DNA of 64,000 nucleotides from Nematopogon swammerdamellus (GCA_946902875.1 OX336345.1:5611395-5675394); one strand, 5' to 3'. Shown: positions 33,108 through 44,696, counted from the first letter of the stretch. Notes: generated from the letters alone by a model not told the origin. Numbers and translations are program-made.

Positions 33108-33236
33108 TCAACTCCCGATTTCACCACCTTCAGGCAAAATGTAACTGCCGTTTAACTGCTGTCAACTGCTCAAGACGCGCCACTTTAACAGCCAGATAAC
33201 TGTTAATCGATAATTAACCGGAGGACGTGAAATCGG
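33108..33236. mobile_element. Short MITE, CCGATTTCAC ends
   Basis: CCCGATTTCACCACCTTCAG and (inverted) TCCGATTTCACGTCCTCCGG bound ~130 bp of non-coding DNA. The internal GCCGTTTAACTG/CAGCCAGATAACTG stretches also pair. Confidence 0.6.
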
Positions 33237-34010
33237 ACATAAGAATTAAGGTGAATGAATATGCATCCGTCTACATGGACAAGTTTGTATAGAATTCTTT
33301 ACAAAGTTAGCAATCTACATCTCAATAACTAAATTTGGAATATCTCTACTAAGTACTATAGATAAGATTTGCATTTCTCAACAAGAAAGAACGAAATAAC
33401 GATGATGAGAAATAAATAAAGAAATTTATCATCATTGGAAGAGGGTTATTATGAAGATGGTTGAGATAATATTATAGTCTATAGAAGGTGAATCCCGCGA
33501 GACGGACGCACGGTGCGGACCGTGTTCCACCTCATCCCAGGGAATTTAAAAGAATAGAATCGTATTAAATTTACTTCATCCCGAACACAAACAAGTATTA
33601 GACTGCTCATAAAACGGCGTAAGAGACGAGTACGTTTGTCCACAAGTTCGATAGAGATATTTATATTTCATGGGGAGTGTTTAACGCGGCAGGTAATGCA
33701 CCCCCTACCTACACAATCGACATACTACCAATCCCGACCTGACTGGGCCGATCGATTCTGTAGGTGATTTATTCATTGAACCAGGAAAATGTGGAACGCA
33801 CACCCGTATTTCCTGCCAAGTGCAGCCTGAGGTTCTTCCACAGAGTTTTGAAGTTTAGCTGTCTCACCCTTACTAAATAGAGATGCCTTTTCTTGCATCG
33901 TTGAAATGTTGTTATTGATGACCAATAATTCTCGTTACAACCGCTTTGTAAAGTAACGGCCAATGGCCAATATTATAGGTAGCAGGACTCTGTCTCAAAG
34001 GCAGTTTAAA
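33237..34010. other. Unassigned sequence
   Basis: Nothing recognised. Confidence 0.35.
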
Positions 34011-34560
34011 TTATTATGATTGATTTCGTTTCTAAACGGGGCGCGCACGCGCGGCGCAAGGAGCTAATCTTTGTTCTGTGGGTTCTTCAAAAGGGGTGTG
34101 AAAATGCTTCTCACAGAATTTCTAAGGACATCGTTAGCCACCTGCCCCTATACCGGTGGCGGCGGCGTAACAAACTCGCCGATGTGAGTATGAGAAACGA
34201 TCTCACTCGACCAATCAGAAGGCGTTCGGTGAGGCATCCGGCCCGGCTATTGGTTGAAATATACGGTATTTGTGTGAGTTAGCGAGTGAGTTTACTCCGG
34301 TAGACCCCCTGATCGTAAGTGTAGCGACGTCACACGTCGAGATTTTCATAAAAAAAATTTTTTTTGTGCACACCATATTTTATACGTTACACCTATACTT
34401 GACGAGTTATGACCGTTATATTCTTTTTAATTTATCTTCCTCATGCATAGCTAGTGCGAGATTTTACCGCGGCGAAGCGGCCTGGGTCGCTCCGTCCTTT
34501 ATCTGCGATCGAAGTTCGACCTTATCCTATTGATGTTTCGAATAAATGGAATTAGATTAT
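34011..34560 (+). promoter_or_regulatory. Promoter-like region, possibly a solo LTR
   Basis: Two opposed CCAAT boxes (CCAATCAG at ~34211, ATTGG at ~34249) lie in GC-rich DNA, and AATAAA follows at ~34541. That order of promoter then poly(A) signal could be a solo LTR, or an isolated promoter plus chance signal. Neither LTR ends nor target duplication could be fixed. An 88-codon frame (34016-34282) has no known domain. Confidence 0.25.
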
Positions 34561-34755
34561 TGATTCAATATTTACATTTTATTCCGACTCATCTCACACC
34601 TTTTTTGTGCGCGCGTTACAATTCGTTTGTTCTCTCTGACTCGGGCGGGAAATTGATTGACGCACTGGTCGGGGTTGGAGGTTAGAGGTCAAGTGCGCAC
34701 GGCTGCTATACGCTTGCTGGCCAATTTTGAGGTCAGATTCCTCGGTTGTATAATC

Positions 34756-35150
34756 TTGTAAAGGACTGGCTACACGCTGAATAATTCTTACTTGCACAAT
34801 CTTTAATTTGCTCAAGCAAGCATGTACTTTGTACGTTAATAAGGCAAAACGGTATACCGCGCAATTTCCTTTCACAAACGCTAATTTTCTCAAACTAAAT
34901 TTGCACAACTCGCTTGTACTTTAAGACGTGACAGCTGTATAATGTGCAAATGGTTTGCAAACACTCTACATGATTGCGACGGGCTTACACCAATCAATAA
35001 TCTTTCACATATGGACGGGGGCGCGACTGATAGCGCATTGAAGTCGCTATCGTGTGGACGCCGCACAGTGAGTGCACCATGTCCTTTGCGCAAATTTTGG
35101 CACAAACTGCTTATGCGTGCAAGTCGCTGCGTGTAGCCGGGCCTTTACGA
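34756..35150. mobile_element. MITE, GTAAAGG.C.GGCTACACGC ends
   Basis: The ends GTAAAGGACTGGCTACACGC and (inverted) GTAAAGGCCCGGCTACACGC are ~20-bp terminal repeats. The element is ~395 bp with no ORF of known type. Confidence 0.7.
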
Positions 35151-36234
35151 AGCGTTTGTGACACCGCGCGGTAGCTATGCAATTTTGTCATTGTCAGATT
35201 TGGCTCACATCTTCGAGATACCTTGAGCTCAATTAGTTATTTTCTATGATAAAGAACAGTGGAGGACTTGACCTCAGGCCCTTAATAGATATTGGCATTG
35301 TCATAAGATAGTAGAAGTACGCATGCATGCCAAATGTAATTTTGCAAACAATCGCTATTGTATTCATAACTTTGTTATGTATGTAGATGACCAACATAAA
35401 TACATATGGAATGGAACCACGTTATCTAAGTAGAATTTAATGCAACGTGTGGGCCGGGCGCCTGCTTGACATGTGAGTTACTCGAGAACGACTGAAATTA
35501 TTTTTATGCACTTTTATCTGATTCATTTGAATGAGAAATTCAGTAATGCACATAAAATAATGAAAAGAGTGAAAATGTAAAACGTGTGAAAACTACGAAT
35601 AGGTGAAAAGGGAAGAATTTTTTAATAAAAAATAAATTAAACAGGAATGACTACCAAAATAAGGGATGGTTCTGGATTCAAAATTAATAACTGGCCCTTT
35701 TTCATTATTTCGATTAAAATTTCAAGATCTTCTTAAATTTATCAATGCGTCACATTAAATTCGAAAAACGTACGGGGATAATGAAATGTATTTTGACATT
35801 TTGAAAAAATTACAAAGTAAATTTTGTTATTTGACCTTCAGAAGCGGTGCCCTTAAAATGTTGGTAGTTATTTCCAAAATCTGTAAAATTTTGAAAAAGT
35901 AATAATTTACACACTTCACACATACACTCACGCAGTGCTGGCCGCGAATGCAATCTGGTACAACAAAATTGTACCTCTGTTGTAAGCTCTCTTGTAAGTG
36001 GACAATCGAAATCGCGACTTCACAAAAAGACATCAAGCTCGAACAATCAGTTATTTACCGTTACTACACTGTCAGATGTCATTGTGTATTGAGGAATATC
36101 GGTCACGGTGCTAGGCGCCTCGCTCGCTCGAATGCTCGGCAATGTACGCGAGCGGAGCTTTTGTTAGTGAACAGCTGAGCTTGAAAGGGGTCGCCAGAGA
36201 CTTTTAATAGAATAATAGACACAGCCAATATCAC
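35151..36234. other. Unassigned sequence
   Basis: No gene or repeat recognised. AT-rich with a modest GC rise at 36100-36170. Confidence 0.35.
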
Positions 36235-36261
36235 CAATTGACTTGCTGTTTAATAGTTATC

Positions 36262-36385
36262 TTGCTGCTGAACGTGGTGGTCGGTATTGTGCTGTAATGT
36301 ACAAGAGTACTTGCATCACAACACCGATTGTTCTGCTTACCCCGATTGTCGGGATACAGCGTATGGTATGTATGTAATGCATGTA
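36262..36385 (+). repeat. TATG-tailed element, 3' part
   Basis: GAACGTGGTGGTCGGTATTG and CACAACACCGATTGTTCTGC through TGTCGGGATACAGCGTATGG and a TATG-rich tail match the 3' third of the copies at 38896 and 59343. Confidence 0.65.
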
Positions 36386-36411
36386 ATGCAGTCTTCATAT
36401 TTTCGTATATA

Positions 36412-36730
36412 TTTTTTTTTTATGGAAACTGACATGGTTGGCTACATCACCTACAACATCCGTGATGTCAGCCCATAACACCGGATGAACTTGGTGCCAC
36501 GTTAGTGCTTCTCTTCGGTCGTGCCGGCTACACTGAACTGGACGGAAAACACAAACTATTTACATAGCCGTTTCGACCGACCTTTCATTCAGTGCGGTGG
36601 TACCAACCCGGGCGGGTTAAACCCTACCACCTAGTAATATAAGTACGGAGTCATATCCCTTGGTCGCCTTTTACGAAATACACGGGGAGAGATGCAGTGG
36701 GGCTATTCTTTTAAAGTACCGGCCCCACAC
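36412..36730 (-). mobile_element. SINE subfamily c, inverted partner
   Basis: The tail T-run is at 36412-36421. The core has CTACCACCTAGTAATATAAG (inverted) and the TATG-type head ends at GGCCCCACAC 36730. Tail variant GCACGACCGAAG is present. It faces a copy of the same subfamily at 36929, making a large inverted pair. Confidence 0.85.
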
Positions 36731-36928
36731 ATTACATAATATATTCTATAATGCAGTGTTTTAGACCTGTTTAGTTAGATATAACTTTTTAGAAAATTTT
36801 GTCAAGATTACTCCGATGTTTAATTTTGTTGTTCATACTTTAGCTGCCGTCAAAAGTCGCAACATTTTGAGCACAATAGTTTGTGGCCGGACCGACGCCA
36901 TAGTAAAAGGAGACCTAGGAAAGAGTAC

Positions 36929-37248
36929 CGTGTGGGGCCGGTACTCTAAAAGAATAGCCCCACTGCATCTCTCCCCGTGTATGTCGTAAAAGGCGACTAA
37001 GGGATATGACTCCCTTCTTATATTACTAGGTGGTAGGGTTTAACCTACCCGGGTTGGTACCACCGCACTGAATGAAAGATCGGTCGAAACGGCTATGTAA
37101 ATAGTTCGTGTTTTCCGTCCAGTTCAGTGTAGCCGGCACGACCGAAGGGAAGCACTGAAGTGGCATCAAGTTCACCCGGTGTTATGGGCTGAAATCACGG
37201 ATGTTGTAGGCGGTGTAGCCAACTGTGTCAGTTTTCATAAAAAAAAAG
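36929..37248 (+). mobile_element. SINE subfamily c with target-site duplication
   Basis: The TATG-type head (GTGTGGGGCCGGTACTCTAA) joins the core via GGGATATGACTCCCTTCTTA and TATTACTAGGTGGTAGG. The tail ends in an A-run at 37239-37247. GACGCCATAGTAAAAGGAG at 36894 recurs as GACGCCATAGTAAGAGGAG at 37249 (18/19), an apparent target duplication. 16 extra bases lie between the left duplicate and the head. The composite therefore moved as one unit. Confidence 0.85.
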
Positions 37249-37312
37249 GACGCCATAGTAAGAGGAGTCTGTCTGAACTATGCCGACGCGCTTTAGGGTA
37301 TAATTCTTTAGT

Positions 37313-37376
37313 ATTTTTTTTATGCAAACTGACACGGTGGGCTACACCGCCTACAACATCCGTGATTTCAGCCGTG
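37313..37376 (-). mobile_element. SINE tail fragment
   Basis: T-run, then ATGCAAACTGACACGGTGGG and CTACAACATCCGTGAT on the inverted strand. The rest is deleted at 37376. Confidence 0.75.
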
Positions 37377-37435
37377 TTTTCCACAGAGTTTTTATTTCTA
37401 ACCTTGGTTTATTCATAGTTTGAATGACAACTAAC

Positions 37436-37614
37436 TAACGAAACGTCGGTCGAAACGTCTATGTAAATATACGTGTTTTCCGTCCAGTTCAGTGTAGCCG
37501 ACATGAAATGAAAGGAAGCACTGACATGGCACCTAGTTCACCAGGTGTTATGGGCGTACATCACGGATGTTGTAGGTGACGTAGCCAATCGTGTAAATTT
37601 CCATAAAAATAAAA
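37436..37614 (+). mobile_element. 5'-truncated SINE, subfamily a tail
   Basis: It runs from GAAACGTCGGTCGAAACG to a CCATAAAAATAAAAA tail. The variant GACATGAAATGAAAGG marks subfamily a. Truncated before the core. Confidence 0.8.
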
Positions 37615-38735
37615 ATAGGAAGCCTTCCTTTACAGCGGCATTGCTGAAGGGAACGATCGGCGGTTTTGGTAAAGATGGTCTGAAGCTGTTCGCCGCGTTT
37701 ATGTAAACAGACAACGTGTTAATACAAAGATCTGTATCGTAGTAAGCTCGTGCCCCTATCGTATAAAATATTGATATTTAATAGTCATCTCACACAGCAG
37801 CGCCCGACGCGAGTAAGGCCGGCAGCGGGTTGTTATGGCTTTGGCATACCAGATTACCACATCAAGTATTCCCTTTATAAGAATCCCGTTCAAAGGAAAT
37901 ACCTCCATCACCCCTACGGACTACGGGCCACATTTGCATAAAACATATTTCGAAAGATATTTTTAACAAGTCTCACTGAGTGCAGGTGGTATCCGTAATA
38001 TGGTGTCGTCGCGATGATATCTTAATCGTTACATCTTCAAATATCGAGACTTTTGCTTGTATAATACGTTTTGGGGATAGTTTTCGGTGTCAAATTAACG
38101 GACAGCCTGCTCACCTAATCGACCGGAGCGGAGGGATTGCGAATTAATGCCATTCAACATTTTGATGTGAATTCGATGAACGTCTTACGCTTCGCAACAA
38201 GGGGGGCATTCCAGAAAGTTGGCGACATAAAGTATGTACTTTCGACGGCTTAGTGCTGCCAAACTATGCAATGTAAAAACGTGAACGCTATCACGCCTTA
38301 AGGCCCTGTCAACCCGTATTCACCTGTACTCCTCTTTCAAGGCGCCGCTTTCGCTGGTTGGAGTAGGATTCAACAAAACCAATCAATCACAAATTAGGTT
38401 TTTATTTTTTTATTCCATAACTACGGATCGAAACCAAAAAGTGAAAAGCTACAGATTTAGATATATACCTATTCAAGAAATAAAATATATTTTTTCCAAA
38501 GCCTTGATTTGGTCACGTTTTTAGAACTAAATTCAGAGGCATGTTCATGATTTTTTTCTATCGAGCGAAGTTAATCAAATCGTGTTTTCAAAAAGCTATC
38601 GATCTGCGCTGATAGATGAAGTTTTACATATATTAAAACTGAATATGTCTGGTAAGTAATATTGGCGGTACACATCTTGAAATTCGAGTCAGACGCAGTC
38701 TCACGTCACCTTAAAGACCCATCCGGCGACTGCAC
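37615..38735. other. Unassigned sequence
   Basis: A small palindrome CGTGAACGCTATCACG lies at ~38280. No gene recognised. Confidence 0.35.
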
Positions 38736-38739
38736 AAAA

Positions 38740-38872
38740 ATGTTGATGTTATTATAGTGCAAACTCGAAAGTATAACAACAAATAATAAGAAGAAGAACC
38801 AGCCAATTACGTGGTGGTATGGAACCCTCGGTGCGCGAGTCCGACTCGCACTTGGCCGGTTTTTGTTTTAAT
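38740..38872 (+). repeat. Element terminus, CGCACTTGGCCGGTTTTT
   Basis: TATGGAACCCTCGGTGCGCG and AGTCCGACTCGCACTTGGCC form a terminus also seen at 23050 and, inverted, at 42823. The body to its left is largely decayed. Confidence 0.6.
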
Positions 38873-38895
38873 CTTTAGATAATATTTGAGTGTGT

Positions 38896-39205
38896 ACTGT
38901 GTGAGGCCGGTATTTAAAAAGAATAGCCCCACTGCGTCTCTCTCCGTGCATGTCGTGAAAGGCGACTAAGGGATAAGGACGAGATGCCGTGCTCTCACCT
39001 TGGCACGGTCCTTCCACCGAGTCGTGCAGCAGGGTCTTTGTGCCTTACCTGCTGCTTGATAGTTATCTTGTCAGAATACTTTGCTAAACGTGGTGGTCGA
39101 TGTTGTGTTGAAATTTTCCGGAATTATTGCAGCACAACACCGATTACTCTGCTTACCCTGATTGTCGGGATACAGCGTGTGTGGTATGTATGTATGTATA
39201 ATATT
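38896..39205 (+). repeat. TATG-tailed dispersed element
   Basis: A near full copy from GTGTGAGGCCGGTATTTAAA through AGATGCCGTGCTCTCACCTT, with the CTAAAGGGCGACAGG segment deleted, to GTGTGGTATGTATGTATGTA. The short frame inside is shared by other copies and is not a gene. Confidence 0.75.
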
Positions 39206-40100
39206 TGATTTTGAATTAAAAGTTACACGTAGGTATTATTCCATTATGTTATTTTGCAATCACAAAAAGCCTGCTAACAATTCACAATCCATACGCGTCA
39301 ACCCAAATCCTTCGAACGGCGCGTCAGTTATTCTTATTGCACAAGCATCAATCTCTGTCTGGGCTTGTCAAAATTTTGGATATTATTCCTCGCAAAAAAC
39401 CCGGCTAACTGCGAGTTAGACCGAGGGTTCCGCGTCACACAATTATATTTTCATTATTATTTCACGTTCAGTCCTACGCAGGAAATATTTTCATAACATA
39501 TTTTCTACGTTCAGTTTTTGAGCTTTATCTCAACAAAAAAAAAATTATACTTATAGGTGCTTCATTAATCTTGACAAAATTTGTAGATTGTTCATTGGGA
39601 TATAAGAGGGGGGCATAGGTATTTCTTTTCTATTTTTATAAAATTACCTACTTGTTTGAAAATTACTTCATTGGAACGCTGAGCGCCAACAAATTATTTT
39701 TTGATAAATTGACTTATGTACTAATTGCGGAAGAAAAAACAAAATCTATATTCCGAATAAATTATATTATTTCTGGTGTCGCAGCGCCATTTTGCTCCGG
39801 AACCCTAAAACCAGATGCGGCGAACAAATGGCATTGATTGTGGCGATACGGGATTCGATACCTGACCGCGGCAAAATGGTTGTCGTGGTTTGACGGTTTC
39901 CAAAAAAAACTTCGTCATCCGGTTAGTCATGTGCGGTGACAGTGACGCGATATCGCGTGTTGATGTTTCCCTAGCGATAACAGCGTGTACTTCACCGAGG
40001 AAGTAATGTGGTTTACCTTTTGCAAATACACAACGCTCCTATTTCTGAGTATTACCTGTCTAAGTTCCTTTGCTAATTCCGGAGCAACATGTGTAATTGA
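39206..40100. other. Unassigned sequence
   Basis: AT-rich with no supported gene. No repeat copy confidently placed. Confidence 0.35.
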
Positions 40101-40104
40101 CACA

Positions 40105-40504
40105 TGTATTTTTTTTTATGTAATTCGGAATGGCTGGCTGAGTCAGAGGGGCCAAAGCGCATGCTCCGACCAGCCAATATCACCTCCCAGAAGGTAGGTG
40201 CGATACCGGAGACTTCCCTTTGGATTGCTGACTTTACTAGACTAGAGGAGAACACAGCCAAAGCTGCTATGCGGCCATCTTACATCCAGTACGGTGGTAT
40301 CAACCCAGACAATTCGAGCCTAACCACGTGGGAAGAGACCTACAGTTTTACACCGGTCCCGAACAGTGAAGCAGCAGGTGTAGATATGCACGTAAATCTT
40401 TACAATTTCCGTCAGAAAAAAACATCAATGGTACACGCCGACTGGATTCGAACATCGGAGCCCTCGCAAGACAAGCCAACGCTCAGACCACTCGGTCACC
40501 CTCC
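40105..40504 (-). mobile_element. tRNA-headed SINE (subfamily d), full length
   Basis: On the - strand the head at 40504-40431 is tRNA-like. The A box is TGACCGAGTGGTCTGAGCG and the B box GTTCGAATCC. A core follows with AAAACTGTAGGTCTCTTCCC and a tail containing GGGAAGTCTCCGGTATCGCA and GGTGATATTGGCTGGTCGGA, with an A-run at ~40110. A Leu/Ser-type tRNA ancestor is suggested by the A box. Confidence 0.85.
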
Positions 40505-40566
40505 ACTAGATTCTATATTAGCTTAGATCGAGAACAACTTTGTCAATTGAAATGTGGTCATAATAT

Positions 40567-40692
40567 ATGAAGAACATTTTGAGAGTGGAAGAGGCGGCAG
40601 AAGTGTGTCAGGATCGTGGCCCGTGGAGATCCGTTGCCTCTGCCTACCCCACTGGGAAACAGGCGTAACGCTATGTATGTATGTTTGTAGCA
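40567..40692 (+). pseudogene. LINE ORF tail with TATG end
   Basis: It translates MKNILRVEEAAEVCQDRG and PWRSVASAYPTGKQA, then stop at 40668, followed by GCTATGTATGTATG. This is the 3' end of an RTE-like LINE. A sister copy is at 53075-53205. Confidence 0.7.
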
Positions 40693-41553
40693 CATCTAAG
40701 GAGAGATATAGTTAATTATTAGTGCTTTATAAATGTAGATTTGCCCTTAAATAGTTTCTAGAAAAAATGGCACGTACGCTACCATCACGTATATGATTAC
40801 AATTCACCAACTATGTTTTTTGTTCAACAGTGTTTTCATGTTGAGTCACCAGTTAACCTCGCAGCGGTACCAGGTTGAGATTAGATTTACTCATTCTTTC
40901 CTCGCTGTCTACCGATACTGTAGACGACTGAACATCGTCAACAAAGACGAACAAAGATTCTTGTCCTTTGTCCGGTCGCTGTCTATTGTGAATCGCTGCT
41001 TTCGTTTCGTTTTCAAGGAACTTTACGATAAGATACTTAGCGCAAATTGAGAGCGTTGTTCTGTTGCATTTAAGAATATAATATAATTGAATCCTTCGTA
41101 ATACCAAGACACAGAAACAAGTTCGTCAATAGTAATATCGCATTATTTTTAACCCAGCTTTTATTATAGGTCTCTTTTATGTTTGAATTTTCGTACATTT
41201 CCATTCCAATGTAATCGGCTTCTCGATTCACGCCATATGCACAACAGGTTGCATACTTACATAATTGCAATCTTTGAAGCATCTAATTAGCATCTCGGGC
41301 TGTTTATTTTGTGAATATAATTGACTGAACATGTGCAAACAATGTTTTATCTTTAAATTACTTTTAATAGCAATGCCTTTTCTGCATTATCTTTATTGCC
41401 TTTAAACATCTGTTTATTCGTATTGAGCTTATATCTTTTGATGGTCGGTCGTGTGGTTAAGGCGCGGCGATACTAAAAATCGGTTTCTCCCTATTCATGT
41501 TTCTCGTAAACCACTGTGAGTTTGGAGGATGTAAGTGCAGAATCAATAAATAT
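40693..41553. other. Unassigned; both strands partly open
   Basis: 40793-41107 is open on both strands. The - strand version (to stop at 40853) has a Ser/Thr- and acid-rich end and could be a last exon, but neither domain nor splice evidence decides it. No gene claimed. Confidence 0.3.
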
Positions 41554-41892
41554 TTAATTGTAAGCGTGATATTTAATAAAATAAATATTACTCCCCTTGG
41601 CAGGAAGAAGTATTGTATTTTTATCTGTTATGTCAAATGACGTGACCATAACATGATGAACGGCAAGGATACGTGGGTTTTTCGAATTTTCAAGAGCATA
41701 ACTTGCGATTTTTTCTATCGAGTCAAATTGATCCAATTGCGTTATCCAAATCAATATCTCTTGTAGAAAGTCTTCTATTTTTTTTCTAACATAAAACTCA
41801 CAATCGTTCACGAGAAACATAAATTGGGAGAAACCAACACTGGTAATGCTGAGTCTTAAGGCAGTGTTCGCCCCTTTTTCGAGTCTTTTCAT
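41554..41892 (-). other. Unassigned 112-codon ORF, possible exon
   Basis: An ATG-to-TAA frame of 112 codons. It stays open upstream to about 41964. Composition is protein-like: a charged start (MKRLEKGANTALRL), alternating hydrophobic and acidic segments (IEDFLQEILIW near residue 39) and no low complexity. CCTACAG just upstream (near 41912) could be a 3' splice site, and ATTAAA overlaps the stop. No family recognised. It could be a host exon, an old viral or transposon gene, or chance. Confidence 0.25.
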
Positions 41893-41964
41893 AAATTCAC
41901 ATTGCTGTAGGTACTTATATACTTTGAGGTTCTCGCAAAATTGTACTTTTAACCGAAATCGAAT

Positions 41965-42815
41965 ATACTAGTATGTCTGGTTAACAGGTCTTACACGCGA
42001 ACTAGGTAGTGTAAATGCAACACTTTTAGTCTACCGTGGACTATCATTATTTGGTTTTAGTTTATCATGGTTTGTAAACGGGGAGTCCATGTTTAGGACG
42101 AGTGTCTTGCTTTATACGGTCGGCCCAGCGGTTGCCAGTCTGTCAAAAGTCCGCTATTGATCATGGTGAGACAAATTGACCCAGTAATCTTGTAAATAGA
42201 GTTCATACAGTGATACTTATGTTTATATTGAGACTCAGCTGTGCTTGAATATTTTTATTTTATTTTATGAAAGGCAGTATGCTGAAGGAAGCTGCAGTAA
42301 GCTGAGGGACCAGAGGTAACCGAAATAGCCAAATCCAGCTCACCTTGCCCAACCACGCTCAGCGAGATACCATACCAACAGATTTGGGGACCACAGAAGC
42401 ACTATCCATCCAGCTTGCTAATACGACGTTTAAAGACTCCCATGTTCAAAGTATCGGGAAACACGGGCGGGGCGGTAGATAATTCCACAGTCTATCGGTA
42501 TGACAGAGGAACCATTTTGAGAAAGGATGGGTTTTCAAAAGCAAAACAAAACAAAAGGCTGTTCAGTTTCTCCGCGAAGAGTGCTCCGGAGATAGGTTGG
42601 ATGACAAGGAATAAGGTATGCAAATTACTCCGAGCAGCAGCGTCCATGACGGTACATACTTGTAGAACAAACTGAAATCATAGGATTTTTTTTTCTCCCA
42701 CTTTTTGGAAGTATACCTGCAATCAATCCCGACAAAGACAAAGATAATTTATTTTCATCTTTATCTTCCTAATAATGTGTAAATATTTTAAATATACATA
42801 CAGCTGTTTATATTA
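41965..42815. other. Unassigned sequence
   Basis: No supported gene. An 86-codon frame (42415-42675) has no recognised domain. Confidence 0.35.
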
Positions 42816-42819
42816 ATAA

Positions 42820-42875
42820 AAAAACCGGCCAAGTGCGAGTCGAACTCGCGCAGCGAGGGTTCCGTATCGCCATGT
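42820..42875 (-). repeat. Element terminus, inverted copy
   Basis: AAAAACCGGCCAAGTGCGAG then TCGAACTCGCGCAGCGAGGG is the inverted form of the terminus at 38818-38867. Confidence 0.65.
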
Positions 42876-43095
42876 CATGCATGGTCAGCGCCATCTATGT
42901 ATTAGTATGTATAAAATGCTTCATACTCTTTTCGGTAGATGGCGCGCATACACGTTTTAGTTTCTTGTATGAAGACCCCGGGAATTTTTACTTTTTCTTA
43001 TTTTTATTATTTGTTGCCATAATAACACATACCTATTCTGTGAATATGTTTTGTGTGAGGAACGCTCTGGTACGACGCGGCGGCGGTCCCCGGAC
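42876..43095. other. Unassigned sequence next to the inverted terminus
   Basis: It continues from the inverted element terminus and may be part of the same element. No motif identifies it. Confidence 0.3.
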
Positions 43096-43097
43096 TC

Positions 43098-43178
43098 CTC
43101 CATAAGCAGTTTGCCTATTTTCTAACGCCCAAGTCTAACGTTGCCCATGGGCATTCTATGATGCACGGGGATTGTAAA
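43098..43178 (-). repeat. CTGTCAGGCCGGCATG-family fragment
   Basis: On the - strand it reads CAATCCCCGTGCATCATAGA then ATGCCCATGGGCAACGTTAG, matching the body of 59722-59850. Confidence 0.5.
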
Positions 43179-43500
43179 TATGATATTTGAAGATATAATC
43201 TGGCGTACACAATGCGAGACCCACATTTACTATGAAAACAAATCTCGCTGGGTTGGTTATCCTGCCATCACGAAGCGACGACGCAGCCAAAGCGACATGA
43301 TGATTTCATTTAGCATACAGCTGCGGAAGGCGGAGTACGCTTGTCAATCAACCTGCCCTTCATACATAGTATGTACTCATACTGCGCATATACAGGTTCC
43401 TCCGATTGTTCTACTTCTTGAACTTTAGTTTAAAAACTAACAACACTTTATGCCACTTAATGTGTGGCAAGGGCGGACTTATTTCCTTAGTTTGCTCCAG
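43179..43500. other. Unassigned; degraded repeat 43450-43500
   Basis: GGCAAGGGCGGACTTATTTC at ~43467 is a relic of the AAAGGCGGACTTATC family. Nothing else is recognised. Confidence 0.35.
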
Positions 43501-43504
43501 TCAA

Positions 43505-43660
43505 CCCGGTGGACCTACATTTTTACACGGAACCATGAGCAGTGGGTGATGGTACGCATTTTTTTTTTTCAAATCAGATAAATCTCGTTGGTACACGTCC
43601 GTTGGATTCGCACCTCGGACCTCTCGCAAGACCATTCGGCCACCCGCCGCCGTATACGAC
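43505..43660 (-). mobile_element. tRNA-headed SINE, truncated
   Basis: The tRNA-like head at 43660-43588 (- strand) has GTGGCCGAATGGTCTTGCGAG and a degraded B box (GTGCGAATCC). Only part of the core remains. Confidence 0.65.
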
Positions 43661-43743
43661 TAAAAATAAATGTGTATGTGGATGTGGAACTGAACAATTT
43701 TGTAAAAAATATTACATTTTTATGCGAAGCGAAAAAACCTTCT

Positions 43744-43796
43744 CAAAATGAAATAACATTTGTTATGAACAAATGTTATTCAGTTTCATTCAAGTG
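43744..43796. repeat. Short hairpin
   Basis: GAAATAACATTTGTT and its inverted copy AACAAATGTTATTCAGTTTC form a stem with a very small loop. Confidence 0.75.
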
Positions 43797-43824
43797 TATA
43801 GTCCCCCCTCCCCCCCTTAAGGGC

Positions 43825-44048
43825 AAGATGTCGTGCTAAAGGGCGACAGGTTCGCCACCTCTCACCTCGGCATAGTCCTTCCACCGTGTCATGCAGCAGG
43901 TGGATGTTCGTGCCTTACATACTATATGCCTTGTCCTAATACGTCGTGGTCGGTGTTGTGCTGTAACTTACAAGAGTACTTGCAGCACAACACCGATTGC
44001 TCTGCTTAATCCGACTGTGGCAATACAGCGTGTGGTGTGTATGTAATA
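43825..44048 (+). repeat. TATG-tailed dispersed element, 5'-truncated
   Basis: It runs from AAGATGTCGTGCTAAAGGGC through CAGCACAACACCGATTGCTC to GCGTGTGGTGTGTATG. Confidence 0.7.
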
Positions 44049-44555
44049 TCGCCCCTTTGTATACTACCACTAAAGTATTAATTTAACACCGTTAATAGCG
44101 CTTATGGGGCATGGAACACCTTTTATGAAAATGCTTCGTACTCACTGCACAGTATGCTCGCTCTCCACTGTGGGATCGTCACGAGGTTCGGAGGCAAATG
44201 TAAACTCTCCCGCGACGCACACTCAAAATTGTATAATTTAAATAACTGCCTTCTTTTAGAGAAAAAACGAATGCAAATATGTCTCGTCATACTCGAGTAT
44301 TTTTACAGATTGTATTGCAATCCCGTGCGGTAGCTGCTCGATTTAAATACTCAACTTTCAGATATTTCCATTGTCCACACGATACACGGGTATTTTGTGT
44401 CGTATTCGCTTGCTTGCTTGAGAATTCCGCAAGTACAGAAAACCCATTACAAGCAGCATGAATAAATATGATGTAAAAATAATGTATACCTACGTATGTA
44501 GAATGTGTAAGTAAGATGCAGAAATTGGCTGGCAGCGTGGACTCGAACGAATAAT
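44049..44555. other. Unassigned sequence
   Basis: No gene supported. Open frames on both strands lack domains. Confidence 0.35.
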
Positions 44556-44557
44556 TG

Positions 44558-44675
44558 TTTAGCCTGTCGCCCTTATGCACGGCATCTTTTCCTTATACCT
44601 TAGTCATCATTTACGATCTGCACGGGGAGAAATGCAGTGGGGCATTTTTTTTAAGTATCGTCCCAACACGGTACC
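44558..44675 (-). repeat. TATG-tailed element, 5' part
   Basis: On the - strand: GTTGGGACGATACTTAAAAA, TGCCCCACTGCATTTCTCCC, ..., GGGCGACAGGCTAAACAA. Truncated at 44558. It sits 20 bp from a full SINE. Confidence 0.65.
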
Positions 44676-44696
44676 AATTAATTAATAATAATTTGT

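Noticed and set aside
40793..41107. Overlapping ORFs on both strands
   Set aside because: Neither strand shows a recognisable domain or clear gene boundaries.
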